Positions 1 to 7,724 of a stretch of DNA of 45,496 nt are shown here, one piece after another. Made by a program: the position numbers and the translations under genes. Source of the stretch: Candidatus Omnitrophota bacterium (GTDB lineage Bacteria; Hinthialibacterota; Hinthialibacteria; Hinthialibacterales; Hinthialibacteraceae). The stretch covers positions 1 through 45,496 of the forward strand of contig QZKN01000106.1 of the NCBI GenBank assembly GCA_003598175.1, written 5' to 3'. The notes beneath the pieces are model-generated. The model saw only the letters and a list, made by a program, of their open reading frames with translations. It ran no database searches and was not told the DNA's origin. Every line of letters starts with the position of its first letter. Position 1 is the first letter of the stretch.

Positions 1-12
1 TCATTGATTGTT

Positions 13-132
13 GTGACCAATCGGTCATATCGGTTTATTTGAAAATGTAACGCCGGCATCCTGCCGGCTTTACCGGACATGCCGCCGGGACGGCGGCGTT
101 ACATTTTCATTTTTCGTAGTGACCAATTGATC
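13..132. repeat. Modular header-plus-hairpin intergenic repeat (two units)
   Basis: There are two degenerate copies of a short header, at about 14-43 and 120-150. The first contains the dyad TGACC-AATC-GGTCA (14-27). It is followed by a strong hairpin whose 15-bp arms, 41-55 and 94-108, are exact reverse complements. The second header (120-132) is more degenerate and leads to a short GCGGACG/CGTCCGC hairpin at 161-177. The same header recurs at 16984 and 17066 followed by different hairpins. No protein-coding signal is visible here. Confidence 0.7.
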
Positions 133-180
133 CTGTCGAGTTAGCCGAAAACGATGGAGCGCGGACGTCCCGTCCGCATC

Positions 181-249
181 TTCCTGAGTAGAGCAGGCAT
201 CCTCGCCTGTGCTGTTCATGCATGTGGGGACGCTTGCTCTACTCAGGAA
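181..249. repeat. Long inverted repeat, GTAGAGC family, copy 1
   Basis: Arms 181-195 and 235-249 are perfect 15-bp reverse complements. The interior contains the conserved loop text CTGTTCATGCA. A second copy with the same loop and stem lies at 16885-16949. This copy sits about 40 bases downstream of the tRNA-Cys 3' end in its direction of transcription, so it could also act as a terminator, although it has no clear U-tract. Confidence 0.7.
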
Positions 250-290
250 TAAAAGAATATCGGTTGTTTTTCATGAGGAGGGGGAATTCA

Positions 291-362
291 AGGCGGCGGC
301 CGGATTTGAACCGGCGCATAAAGGATTTGCAGTCCTCTGCCTTACCACTTGGCTACGCCGCC
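291..362 (-). tRNA. tRNA-Cys (anticodon GCA)
   Basis: Read on the minus strand, the 7-bp acceptor stem GGCGGCG/CGCCGCC closes a full cloverleaf. The anticodon loop is CUGCAAA with anticodon GCA. The T arm is GCCGG-TTCAAAT-CCGGC with the invariant TTC. The discriminator is U, as expected for tRNA-Cys. The 3' CCA is not encoded and must be added enzymatically. A sigma-70-type promoter lies about 50 bases upstream. Confidence 0.95.
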
Positions 363-413
363 ATTCGTTGGATAGGAATCCATAGCATACACGTTTCGAA
401 AGATCAAAACAAG

Positions 414-441
414 ATTGTAGCTGGCGCTTTGCGCCTGTCAA
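414..441 (-). promoter_or_regulatory. Promoter of tRNA-Cys
   Basis: On the minus strand a perfect -35 TTGACA (436-441) is followed by a 16-bp spacer and -10 TACAAT (414-419). The spacer contains a small GGCGC/GCGCC dyad. The expected transcription start is near 407, giving a leader of about 45 bases before the tRNA. Confidence 0.7.
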
Positions 442-468
442 CCGGTTGGATGGAATATTAGAAACGGC

Positions 469-1767
469 TCATTTTGCCGCTCGGGCGGCATTGAGTCCGA
501 TTTGGATGTCTCCCCGGCTATGGTTTTCGATTTGAATTTCGCTGTTGAAATGATTGCCCATGATAATCCCGGTTTTTACTTTTTCTCCGAGAAAGACGGC
601 TGGTTTGCGTTCGGTGAATCGGCATCCGCTGATGTTCACTTCTCCGCCTTCGATGCGTAGAGCGTGGGCGGTGGGATCGTCTTTTCCCCAATGCACGAAG
701 TTGCACTGCTGGAAGGAAACGTATCCGTCTCCCTGAATCAGCGCGTTGCGATGCGCCGGTCCCCAGAACGAGCAATTGGCGAGTTGCACTACGCCTTTGA
801 ACTCTTCCGTCGTCACGATTTCCGTCGGTTTCTCGCCGGCGAAGGTGACGAATTCACCGTTGGTGATCAACAGGCCGGGCGGTTGAGTCGCTTCCACCCA
901 CAGACCGTAATGGCCGCCATCCGCGCCGATGCCTAAGAAATTACCATTGCAAGCGCCTTCCGGAGTTTTGATGAATTTGTAGCATTTATCGAAACCGAAC
1001 GCGAAGGTATTCAAAACGTATTCCCAATCCGTGCGCCCAAAGATGAAGACTTCGGTGTTGGCGTTGAGATAATTGATCAGGTCATTCATGCGCCGAATCC
1101 GTTTTTCGGCGGGCAGGTTGGCGCGCGCCCAATAATGCGGATTGAAGTGCACATTTTCGATCCGACCGATATCCGTGCAATTGTTGATGTAGATGCCGCG
1201 GCGCAGAACGACGCCGAAAACGTTGCGGATATAATGCAATTCGTTGTGATGCGAGCCGAAATCGATGCCCTGATAGGCGTTGACGAAGGTGATGTCCATC
1301 ACGCTGCCGTGCATTCCTCTTCCCTGGATCGCCCACGGATACGGCTGAATGTCGGGAAAGATTTGATCGGGGTAATATATGGTCAATCCGCACACGGCGG
1401 CGCTGGGTTGCAGCTGGATCAACGGCGGGCCGTTTTCCTCGCCGCGATGGCCGACCGCATGAAGCACGGTTCCCCAAGCGATGTCTTCGTGGTGCGGCGC
1501 CTGCCAGCTGCCGCGCAACGTGACGCCCGATGGAACGGACAAATGATCTTCGATGCGGTAGGTTCCCGCCGGAAGGTACACTTCTCCGCCTCCCGCTTCT
1601 TTCGCGGCGGTCAGCGCGTTTTGAATTGCCTTGCCGTCGTCGGCGATTCCATCGCCTTTTGCGCCGAAATCTTTCGCATTCCAGCCGGATGTGGCTTCCA
1701 CCTGTCCGATCAGGCAAACGAATAATCCGATTAGGTATAATCCGAAGTGGTGAGTGAAATAGTTCAT
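469..1767 (-). CDS. Secreted pectate-lyase-superfamily (right-handed beta-helix) protein
   Basis: This 432-residue protein starts with a signal peptide: Lys-free but hydrophobic residues 8-25, with likely cleavage after VEA. The mature N-terminus carries the FGAKGDGIADDGKAIQNAL signature of the Pectate_lyase_3 family (tail-spike and GH28/GH55-like beta-helices). The YLPAGTYRI and GVTLRG motifs of the first helical coils follow. The remainder is rich in short beta-strand repeats with N/G turns, as expected for a parallel beta-helix. Family members bind or cleave polysaccharides outside the cytoplasm; no specific substrate or catalytic residues could be assigned. The gene is monocistronic, with AAAGGAA about 14 bases upstream of the ATG. 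Family call firm, activity uncertain. Confidence 0.8.
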   Translation of the reverse strand: MNYFTHHFGLYLIGLFVCLIGQVEATSGWNAKDFGAKGDGIADDGKAIQNALTAAKEAGGGEVYLPAGTYRIEDHLSVPSGVTLRGSWQAPHHEDIAWGTVLHAVGHRGEENGPPLIQLQPSAAVCGLTIYYPDQIFPDIQPYPWAIQGRGMHGSVMDITFVNAYQGIDFGSHHNELHYIRNVFGVVLRRGIYINNCTDIGRIENVHFNPHYWARANLPAEKRIRRMNDLINYLNANTEVFIFGRTDWEYVLNTFAFGFDKCYKFIKTPEGACNGNFLGIGADGGHYGLWVEATQPPGLLITNGEFVTFAGEKPTEIVTTEEFKGVVQLANCSFWGPAHRNALIQGDGYVSFQQCNFVHWGKDDPTAHALRIEGGEVNISGCRFTERKPAVFLGEKVKTGIIMGNHFNSEIQIENHSRGDIQIGLNAARAAK

Positions 1768-1896
1768 GGTTGGTTTCGTATTCCTTTCTACCGAATGAAG
1801 TGTTGTTTTATATTGCTCTTTGATGCCGGATTTTGTAAGGGATGATGCAACGCCATGAAATCAATCCGCGTTACTTTTTTCCATCGAAACGCATTA

Positions 1897-1902
1897 TATA
1901 AT
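1897..1902 (+). promoter_or_regulatory. -10 element ahead of the STAS-like gene
   Basis: A perfect TATAAT covers the first possible ATG of the following reading frame (1901), so translation more plausibly begins downstream at 1943. No convincing -35 was found at standard spacing; TTACTT at 1871 is 20 bp away. Confidence 0.45.
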
Positions 1903-1942
1903 GACGCTTTGTGTTATTCATCCGCGCGTATTGCGGGAGTTC

Positions 1943-2236
1943 ATGAACGAGACGATGAGCACAATGTATGATTTTCAGTTGGAACGGGATGCGGGCGCGC
2001 TGCCTCGATGGCTTGATTCCTGTGCGCGAGTGGAATTGTGTGAATCGTCGCACACATTCGAAGTCGATCTTTCCGGCGATCATTCGTTGGCAATGCGCGA
2101 AATCGGGCGCTTGATCATTTTGAACGGCAAGTGCCGTGGCCAGGGATTTCAATTGGTGTTGAAATGTTCCCCTCTAATCGGGGAGCAGATGCAGCAATGC
2201 CGCTTGAATCGAATTATATGGGTGGAAAATCTATAG
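1943..2236 (+). CDS. STAS-domain-like protein (anti-sigma-factor antagonist type)
   Basis: This frame encodes 97 residues from ATG 1943; ATG 1901 is disfavoured because a TATAAT overlaps it. The C-terminal two thirds read like a STAS fold: a VDLSG beta-strand, a helix region around REIGRLIILNGKCRGQG, the FQLVLKCSP strand, and a terminal LNRIIWV strand. Such domains act as phosphorylation-controlled partners of anti-sigma kinases or as regulatory modules. The usual DSSG loop bearing the phosphorylated serine is degenerate here (SGDHSLAM), so regulation may differ. A competing antisense frame (1871-2152) shows no family resemblance. Similarity is by eye only. Confidence 0.5.
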   Translation: MNETMSTMYDFQLERDAGALPRWLDSCARVELCESSHTFEVDLSGDHSLAMREIGRLIILNGKCRGQGFQLVLKCSPLIGEQMQQCRLNRIIWVENL

Positions 2237-2288
2237 TTGGTTTTTCCCGAAACGGTTTTGTCATTTTATCATCAAAACGGATGAGGAT

Positions 2289-2564
2289 ATGAAACAACTT
2301 TTATTGAAGATTTCGAGAATAACCGCCGGCGTTATATGTATAATCATCGGCGTCATCGGCGGTTTTATCCCGATTCTGCAGGGTTGGGTGTTTATTTTGC
2401 TTGGCTTGGGATTGTTATCCAAAGATATCCCGTATGTGGCGAAAAAGCGGGATCAATTGAAAGAATGGTTGGAGGAAAAAAAGAGGAAAAAGCAGGAACG
2501 AGAATCCGCAACACACAAAACGGACGAGAAATCAACAAAGACTTCCCGTCCGATAATCGATTGA
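2289..2564 (+). CDS. Small membrane protein, PGPGW-family-like
   Basis: This is a 91-residue protein with one long hydrophobic hairpin (about residues 10-43) broken by GGFIPILQGW. That pattern resembles the PGPGW putative transmembrane family, with Q in place of the second P/G. It continues as FILLGLGLLSKDIP, also typical of the family. A highly charged Lys/Glu-rich cytoplasmic tail (residues 50-91) follows. GAGGAT precedes the ATG. Function of the family is unknown; the protein presumably sits in the inner membrane. It lies 52 bases downstream of the STAS-like gene on the same strand and may be cotranscribed with it. Confidence 0.6.
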   Translation: MKQLLLKISRITAGVICIIIGVIGGFIPILQGWVFILLGLGLLSKDIPYVAKKRDQLKEWLEEKKRKKQERESATHKTDEKSTKTSRPIID

Positions 2565-2600
2565 CTGGAACATGGAACAATCGATGGACGAATCAACGGA

Positions 2601-2801
2601 TTATTGCAGGTTGTATTTCCGTTTGAATCGCTCCACTCGCCCGGCCGTATCCACGAATTTTTGTTTCCCGGTGAAAAAGGGATGACAGGCGGAACAGATT
2701 TCCACTTTGATGGCTTCTGTCGTCGAGCCGGTCTGAAATGTGTTCCCGCAGGCGCAGGTTACGGTGGCTAAATAATAATTGGGATGGATATCTTTTTTCA
2801 T
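2601..2801 (-). CDS. rpmE: 50S ribosomal protein L31 (zinc-binding form)
   Basis: The protein is 66 residues from ATG 2801 and begins [10 protein letters not shown], the standard L31 start. Zinc ligands C16, C18, C37 and C40 are all present, followed by the [20 protein letters not shown] signature. L31 bridges the large and small subunits. The frame stays open upstream to 2972, but the promoter at 2848-2876 and the conserved N-terminus exclude that extension. AAAGGTGA lies upstream of the start. Because all four cysteines are kept, this is the zinc-containing paralogue type; any zinc-free copy would be elsewhere. Confidence 0.97.
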   Translation of the reverse strand: MKKDIHPNYYLATVTCACGNTFQTGSTTEAIKVEICSACHPFFTGKQKFVDTAGRVERFKRKYNLQ

Positions 2802-2847
2802 GATTTCGATTATGGTCACCTTTATTGGATTCGATATGAGAACAAAT

Positions 2848-2876
2848 ATTATATTCTTTCGATAGGGACCGGTCAA
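2848..2876 (-). promoter_or_regulatory. Sigma-70-type promoter of rpmE
   Basis: On the minus strand there is -35 TTGACC (2871-2876), a 17-bp spacer and a perfect -10 TATAAT (2848-2853). The predicted start near 2841 gives a 40-base leader to the L31 ATG. Confidence 0.75.
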
Positions 2877-3030
2877 TGCGTACTCGGTGAATTTCAACGA
2901 TTCGGTTTTCGCTGAATATGAGTATCCTTGCAGACAATTTTCATATTTCTCTCTTTTTTTCTCCCGATTCATGGTAGGATATTAAAAATCATTGTTTGAA
3001 GAACCACCTCTTTTCGGAAAGGGGAGCCCC

Positions 3031-4368
3031 ATGCAATACCCCATCTGGGATGTACCGCAACTTGGCGGCGGGATGGTCATCGCCATGATTGCGATCTTTC
3101 ACGTGACCATCGCTCATTTTGCCGTCGGAGCGGGATTGTTCAGCGCGGTTACCGAACATTTCGCGTGGAAACGGGGCGATCAGCTGATGCTTCGTTTTCT
3201 CAAGGATTACATTCGCTATCTCATCCTCATTTCCTTTATTTTGGGAGCATTAAGCGGGGTGGGGATCTGGTTTTCCATCTCTCTGGTCAGTCCGGAAGCC
3301 ACATCCGCCCTGATTCATCAGTACGTTTGGGGATGGGCTACGGAATGGGTGTTTTTTCTTGTCGAAATCGTTGCCGGTTACATTTATTATTACACCTGGG
3401 ATCGCGTGTCTCCGAAAAAACACGTGATCGTCGGTTGGATTTACGCCGTTTCGGCTTATATGAGCCTGGTCATCATCAACGGCATTTTGTCGTTCATGCT
3501 GTCGCCGGGCGAATGGCTGCAGACGCGAGAATTTTGGGATGGATTTTTCAATCCCACCTATTGGCCGTCGCTGGTGTTGCGGACCATCAGCGCGGTGTCG
3601 TTGGCGGCTATCTTTGTGACGATCATAGCCAATATTGCGCATGGGTACTCGCGTGAAGAGCGGCATCGGATCATCACCGCGGGTGGTCGTTGGCTGATCC
3701 CACTAGCGTTGATGATCCCCGTATCCGTGTGGTATTTTGCTCGTGTGCCCGACGCGGCGCGGGATCTGGTGACCGGACAGGCCATCGCCATGACTTTGTT
3801 TTTGATGTTCGGGATGGCGGCTTCCACGCTGGTCGGTCTTTACGCCTATTTCGGATTGATTCTCAAACGACGGTATATCAATCTGGAAACGTCCATATTA
3901 TTGGGCCTGATCGCTTTCATGGCGACGGGATCGATGGAATTCGTTCGCGAAGGCATCCGCAAACCGTACATTATTTACGAATACATGTACTCCAATGGAA
4001 TTCTGCGCGAAGAAGTCGAGGTATTGTCGGAAAAGGGAGTATTGTCGTGGGCGCCCTGGACCGCGACGGCGATGGGAACCGAAATTTCCGCGTTGAATCA
4101 GGATCAGCGTGGCGAAGCGCTTTATCGCGCGCAGTGCATGCGCTGTCATACACTCGACGGCGTGAACGGCATCAAACTGCTCATCAAAAACTGGTCGGAA
4201 AATTCCATTCGGCATGCGCTGGAAAATTTACACGAGGAGCAATATTTCATGCCGCCTTTCATTGGTCCCGAACAGGATTTGCAGGATGTCACGCGCTATT
4301 TGCTTTCTTTAAGCGGGGGAAGCGACGTTTCCGACGCTTCGATGAGTGAAAAGGAGGGTCAATCATGA
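3031..4368 (+). CDS. Cytochrome bd-like oxidase subunit I with C-terminal cytochrome c domain
   Basis: This 445-residue inner-membrane protein starts at ATG 3031, preceded by AAGGGGAG; a TTG at 2992 also opens the frame. Residues about 10-320 form roughly eight helices that align by eye with CydA. H24 (IFHVTIAHF) matches the heme b595 ligand. E105 and E112 (ATEW...FLVE, before YTWDR) match the proton-channel glutamates. The position of the heme b558 histidine (FVHT in E. coli) is Arg184 (LRTIS). The C-terminus (about 355-430) is a cytochrome c domain with C369-x-x-C372-H373. This suggests electrons are delivered through heme c rather than directly from quinol. Its stop overlaps the next ATG. 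Known families of bd-type proteins fused to cytochrome c exist; oxygen reduction is inferred. Confidence 0.7.
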   Translation: MQYPIWDVPQLGGGMVIAMIAIFHVTIAHFAVGAGLFSAVTEHFAWKRGDQLMLRFLKDYIRYLILISFILGALSGVGIWFSISLVSPEATSALIHQYVWGWATEWVFFLVEIVAGYIYYYTWDRVSPKKHVIVGWIYAVSAYMSLVIINGILSFMLSPGEWLQTREFWDGFFNPTYWPSLVLRTISAVSLAAIFVTIIANIAHGYSREERHRIITAGGRWLIPLALMIPVSVWYFARVPDAARDLVTGQAIAMTLFLMFGMAASTLVGLYAYFGLILKRRYINLETSILLGLIAFMATGSMEFVREGIRKPYIIYEYMYSNGILREEVEVLSEKGVLSWAPWTATAMGTEISALNQDQRGEALYRAQCMRCHTLDGVNGIKLLIKNWSENSIRHALENLHEEQYFMPPFIGPEQDLQDVTRYLLSLSGGSDVSDASMSEKEGQS

Positions 4369-5480
4369 ATCATCCGTTGATTCCTCCCGCCGATCCGCTC
4401 GGCATCCCTTCGCCGGTATGGATTTTTCAGGTTCTGGCCATTGTGACTCTCCTGCTGCACTTTTTGTTTATGAATTACGTATTCGGGGGAATGCTGATCG
4501 TTGCCGTGAATGAATGGTTTTTGGGAAGAAAAAAGGAAGCGATGAAAGGCAATGGGATTCTGGTGCGCGTCATGCCGGTTTGCCTTTCGATGGCGATTAC
4601 GATGGGGGTGGCGCCGCTGCTGTTCGTGCAGGTGCTTTACGGGCAGTTCTTTTATACGGCCAATATCATGCATGGGTGGTGGTGGCTGGCGATTCTGGCG
4701 GCGCTGACGATTGTTTTTTACGCTTTTTATGTGATGATGGCCAGACGAACGGACGCGGAGGAGTCCAACGCCGTCGTCAAATTGCTTTCTTTACTCACAG
4801 TGATTCTGTTGATTTTCGTGATGTTTATTCTGACCAATAATGCGGTAATGACGGATCGTCCCGACTATTGGAAAGCCGTGTTTTCCGGCGAACGAAATTT
4901 TATTGTTCCCGATGGCTCGTTTGTACCGCGTTTTTTACATAACTTCATCGGCGCGATTGCGGTGGCGGGGCTGTGGATTGCCATCATCGGCCGTTATCAA
5001 TTGCGGTTTCATCCGGACAATGCGGATGCGGCCAATTATCTGATCCGCTCGGGCTTGCATTGGTCCGCGATCGGCGTCGTCGGCGGAATGGTTACCGGTT
5101 TTTGGTTTCTGTTTTCACTTGGCGGCGAGACTCTCAAAACGTTTATGGGCAATGGGATTCTCTTTGTCGGTTGGGCGATAGGCGCTCTCACGTCGATCGG
5201 TATTCTCATCTGCCTGATTTTGGCCTTGGTCAAGCCGGAACATCCAAAATATCTTTGGGGAGCGACCGGTTTTTCCGTAATTACGCTGTTGGGGATGGTC
5301 ATGGGGAAGGAATTGTTGCGCATTATTGCTCTGGACCCTTACTTCAGCGTGCAACAATTATCGGTTCGGCCCAATTATTCCAGTTTGGTACTTTTCCTGG
5401 GGACCTTTGTGCTGGGATTGGCGGTGTTGGGATGGCTGATTCGGCTGGTGTGGAATTTACCGAAACATGACGAGGCATAA
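4365..5480 (+). CDS. Second cytochrome bd-like (CydA-like) membrane subunit
   Basis: A 371-residue polytopic membrane protein with about nine hydrophobic helices, overlapping the preceding gene by ATGA, so the two are translationally coupled and probably form a complex. H32 in LLHFLFMNYVFGG resembles the N-terminal CydA histidine. H192 in PRFLHNFIGAIAVAG resembles the heme b558-ligand region that is Arg in the partner. No c-type heme motif is present and there is no classical CydB gene next to it. The pair therefore looks like two CydA-type halves sharing the heme ligands between them. A role as the partner of a cytochrome c-fed bd-like oxidase is inferred from motif reading by eye. Confidence 0.6.
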   Translation: MNHPLIPPADPLGIPSPVWIFQVLAIVTLLLHFLFMNYVFGGMLIVAVNEWFLGRKKEAMKGNGILVRVMPVCLSMAITMGVAPLLFVQVLYGQFFYTANIMHGWWWLAILAALTIVFYAFYVMMARRTDAEESNAVVKLLSLLTVILLIFVMFILTNNAVMTDRPDYWKAVFSGERNFIVPDGSFVPRFLHNFIGAIAVAGLWIAIIGRYQLRFHPDNADAANYLIRSGLHWSAIGVVGGMVTGFWFLFSLGGETLKTFMGNGILFVGWAIGALTSIGILICLILALVKPEHPKYLWGATGFSVITLLGMVMGKELLRIIALDPYFSVQQLSVRPNYSSLVLFLGTFVLGLAVLGWLIRLVWNLPKHDEA

Positions 5481-5497
5481 CGGTTCGCATTCAATTC

Positions 5498-7570
5498 ATG
5501 AAACCGATCCATCAACCATTGCATCTGTTTGTCCGGCATCATATCCGGTTTGATATTTCCTATATTTTGGTTTGTGGGGGAATCTTTTTTGCCACATGCC
5601 TGATTGTCGCGGGACTTGTGGTAATTCAGCAACGATTGATGCAGAGAGGTTTCGGAAGCGATGCGTTTTATTTGATATGTTTATTTCGGGACATTTTTGT
5701 TGACGGATACGGGATTTCCGGTTGGTATCTCACTCCCGCTCCATACTTTTTCCCGGATATGGTTCTCCTGTTTCCGCTGTTGGCGGTGTTTCGGGAAATC
5801 GGATATTGTGTATATGCCTATAATTTGTTGTTTGCGATTTTCAGTGTTTTCCTTTTTACCATGATTCTTTCTCTTTTGCGTGTGCGATTGCATTCTATTT
5901 TTTATGCTTCCATTACCTATTTGATTTTTATGCTTGCCGTTTTGCTGCAGAAAGATATGGATATTTGTTCATTCTTCTTTTTTCCGACTTTTCATGGCGG
6001 TTGCATTCTGGCAGGGATGCTGTTCCTCGTATGGATTCTGAATTTCATTAAAAATGGGGGTTCCCGTGTCTCACTTATTGCTTATTCGTTTTTCTCGTTT
6101 TTGATGTGTGTTTCCGATTTGAATTATATTCCTCAACTTTCATTTCCCATTGTCCTGGCCTTGAGCGTTTGCTGGCTCTGCAAACGGTTGGATTTTCAAT
6201 TATGGTGGAGGTTGACGGCCGTAACGTTGTTTCCTGCAATTGCGGCATATGTATTGCTGGCCAATTTTGAGCGGTTTCCATTTCCTTTCATCATTTCTCT
6301 TCCTCTTTTTTCATGGGATTTCCCTCCCTGGCGGGAAACGACCGTGCTGCTTTTGCGGGATATGAAGAATTGCATTTTGACGGATGACCGTTCGTTCGGC
6401 GTTTTTTTCCTGCTGTTTGCGGTGGGATCAGCGCTTGTCGTTCTTTTTTCTCGGTTTTCCAAGACGGATCGTCGTCGTGAATTTCTTTGCAATGAAGAGT
6501 CGAAAACTCTTTTTCTCTTCGTCATTGTCGTGTTTTGGTTTTCCATTATTGGCAGCTTCTCTTCACGAATATTTGTGAATTCCTGGTTTGGCATCGCCGA
6601 TCGCCGGTTTTTTCTACCTTTTTATATTTTTCCGATCGTATCAATTGCCATGTTAGTGTATGGGGTGCGAAATCGAATCCATTTCGTGTGGGAAGGATGC
6701 GCCGCAGGTTTGATTTGCCTGTTTGCCGTATTTGTGATTTTTCCGGAAATTTCGCGCATCCGAGCCAATCCAATACAACTTCCTTATCTCGAGTCGATAC
6801 GCCGTCTGGATCAGCTGGCAGAAACGCATGTTTTTCGTTATGGTTATGGCGGGTATTGGTACGCGAAAAGTGTAACCGTGCAATCGCGAGCGGGAGTGCG
6901 AGTCAATCAGCTTCACGATTTGTTGAATTTGTACCATAGCATTAACAATATCGATTGGTATCGTTATGATGTTCACGATCGATCTCGTTATCCTCTCTAC
7001 CAATTCATTATCACCAATGATCTACTCAAGAATGAGATCGAGCGACGATTCGGACAACCGGCGTGGATCGAACTTTGCGGAGATATGGAAGTGTATATTT
7101 ATAATCGGGAAGAGGATATCGGATTTCGGAATTATCTTCGTCATAAGGTGGATCCTTATTTGCATGTTCCTGTATCGCCGCTATCCCTTCGATATTATAA
7201 ACGGGACGGAACGGCCTGGGATGCGCCGGATAATGTCATTATCCAAACACCGGAGGGGTTGCACGTTTCGTTCGATCCTCCCGCAAACGGTGATGTATTG
7301 GAACTATCGACCGATGACAACGATGCGTATGAAATTTCGTTTTATGGAAAGACGACTGATTCCGACAAGGAACCTACCTGCCTTCACCGGCTCGAAATTC
7401 CACCCGGAAACGGGTGGGGATTGCGGGCTCATTATGTTCGAATTCCCTTTTCCTTCGCGGATCCGGGCATTTCGTTTCTGATCATCAAACCGCTGTCGGG
7501 CGATAAGGCGTATAGTGTGGGGCATGTGTTTATTTACAAGGATTCCTTGACGGAATCCGGTGAATCATGA
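5498..7570 (+). CDS. Large polytopic membrane protein, possible GT-C-type glycosyltransferase
   Basis: 690 residues. About ten to twelve hydrophobic helices span residues 20-425, followed by a soluble domain of about 265 residues. The architecture (many helices, early periplasmic loop with GSDAFYLICLFRD, C-terminal soluble domain) resembles GT-C enzymes such as family 39/83 and PMT-like transferases. The classical acidic DD/DE/ED motif is not clear in the first loop; D55 and D66 are the nearest candidates. AT content and codon use are noticeably softer than in the upstream bd-like genes. It lies 17 bases after them without a good ribosome binding site. Function not recognised. Confidence 0.55.
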   Translation: MKPIHQPLHLFVRHHIRFDISYILVCGGIFFATCLIVAGLVVIQQRLMQRGFGSDAFYLICLFRDIFVDGYGISGWYLTPAPYFFPDMVLLFPLLAVFREIGYCVYAYNLLFAIFSVFLFTMILSLLRVRLHSIFYASITYLIFMLAVLLQKDMDICSFFFFPTFHGGCILAGMLFLVWILNFIKNGGSRVSLIAYSFFSFLMCVSDLNYIPQLSFPIVLALSVCWLCKRLDFQLWWRLTAVTLFPAIAAYVLLANFERFPFPFIISLPLFSWDFPPWRETTVLLLRDMKNCILTDDRSFGVFFLLFAVGSALVVLFSRFSKTDRRREFLCNEESKTLFLFVIVVFWFSIIGSFSSRIFVNSWFGIADRRFFLPFYIFPIVSIAMLVYGVRNRIHFVWEGCAAGLICLFAVFVIFPEISRIRANPIQLPYLESIRRLDQLAETHVFRYGYGGYWYAKSVTVQSRAGVRVNQLHDLLNLYHSINNIDWYRYDVHDRSRYPLYQFIITNDLLKNEIERRFGQPAWIELCGDMEVYIYNREEDIGFRNYLRHKVDPYLHVPVSPLSLRYYKRDGTAWDAPDNVIIQTPEGLHVSFDPPANGDVLELSTDDNDAYEISFYGKTTDSDKEPTCLHRLEIPPGNGWGLRAHYVRIPFSFADPGISFLIIKPLSGDKAYSVGHVFIYKDSLTESGES

Positions 7571-7724
7571 TCTTGGAAACCGCATGGCGGTAATCCGGAT
7601 CAGCAAGGATTTAGAATTCCGTATCATACAGGTAACATGCCTTTGGAAAAATCCTTTGAAGAATGAAAAAATGACAGGAATAGAGTCGTATCCGGACGGC
7701 CAATAATTATATAAACAAGGTAAT

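Noticed and set aside
1871..2152. Antisense frame opposite the STAS-like gene
   Set aside because: It has no family resemblance and lies opposite a better supported frame with a TATAAT and plausible start.
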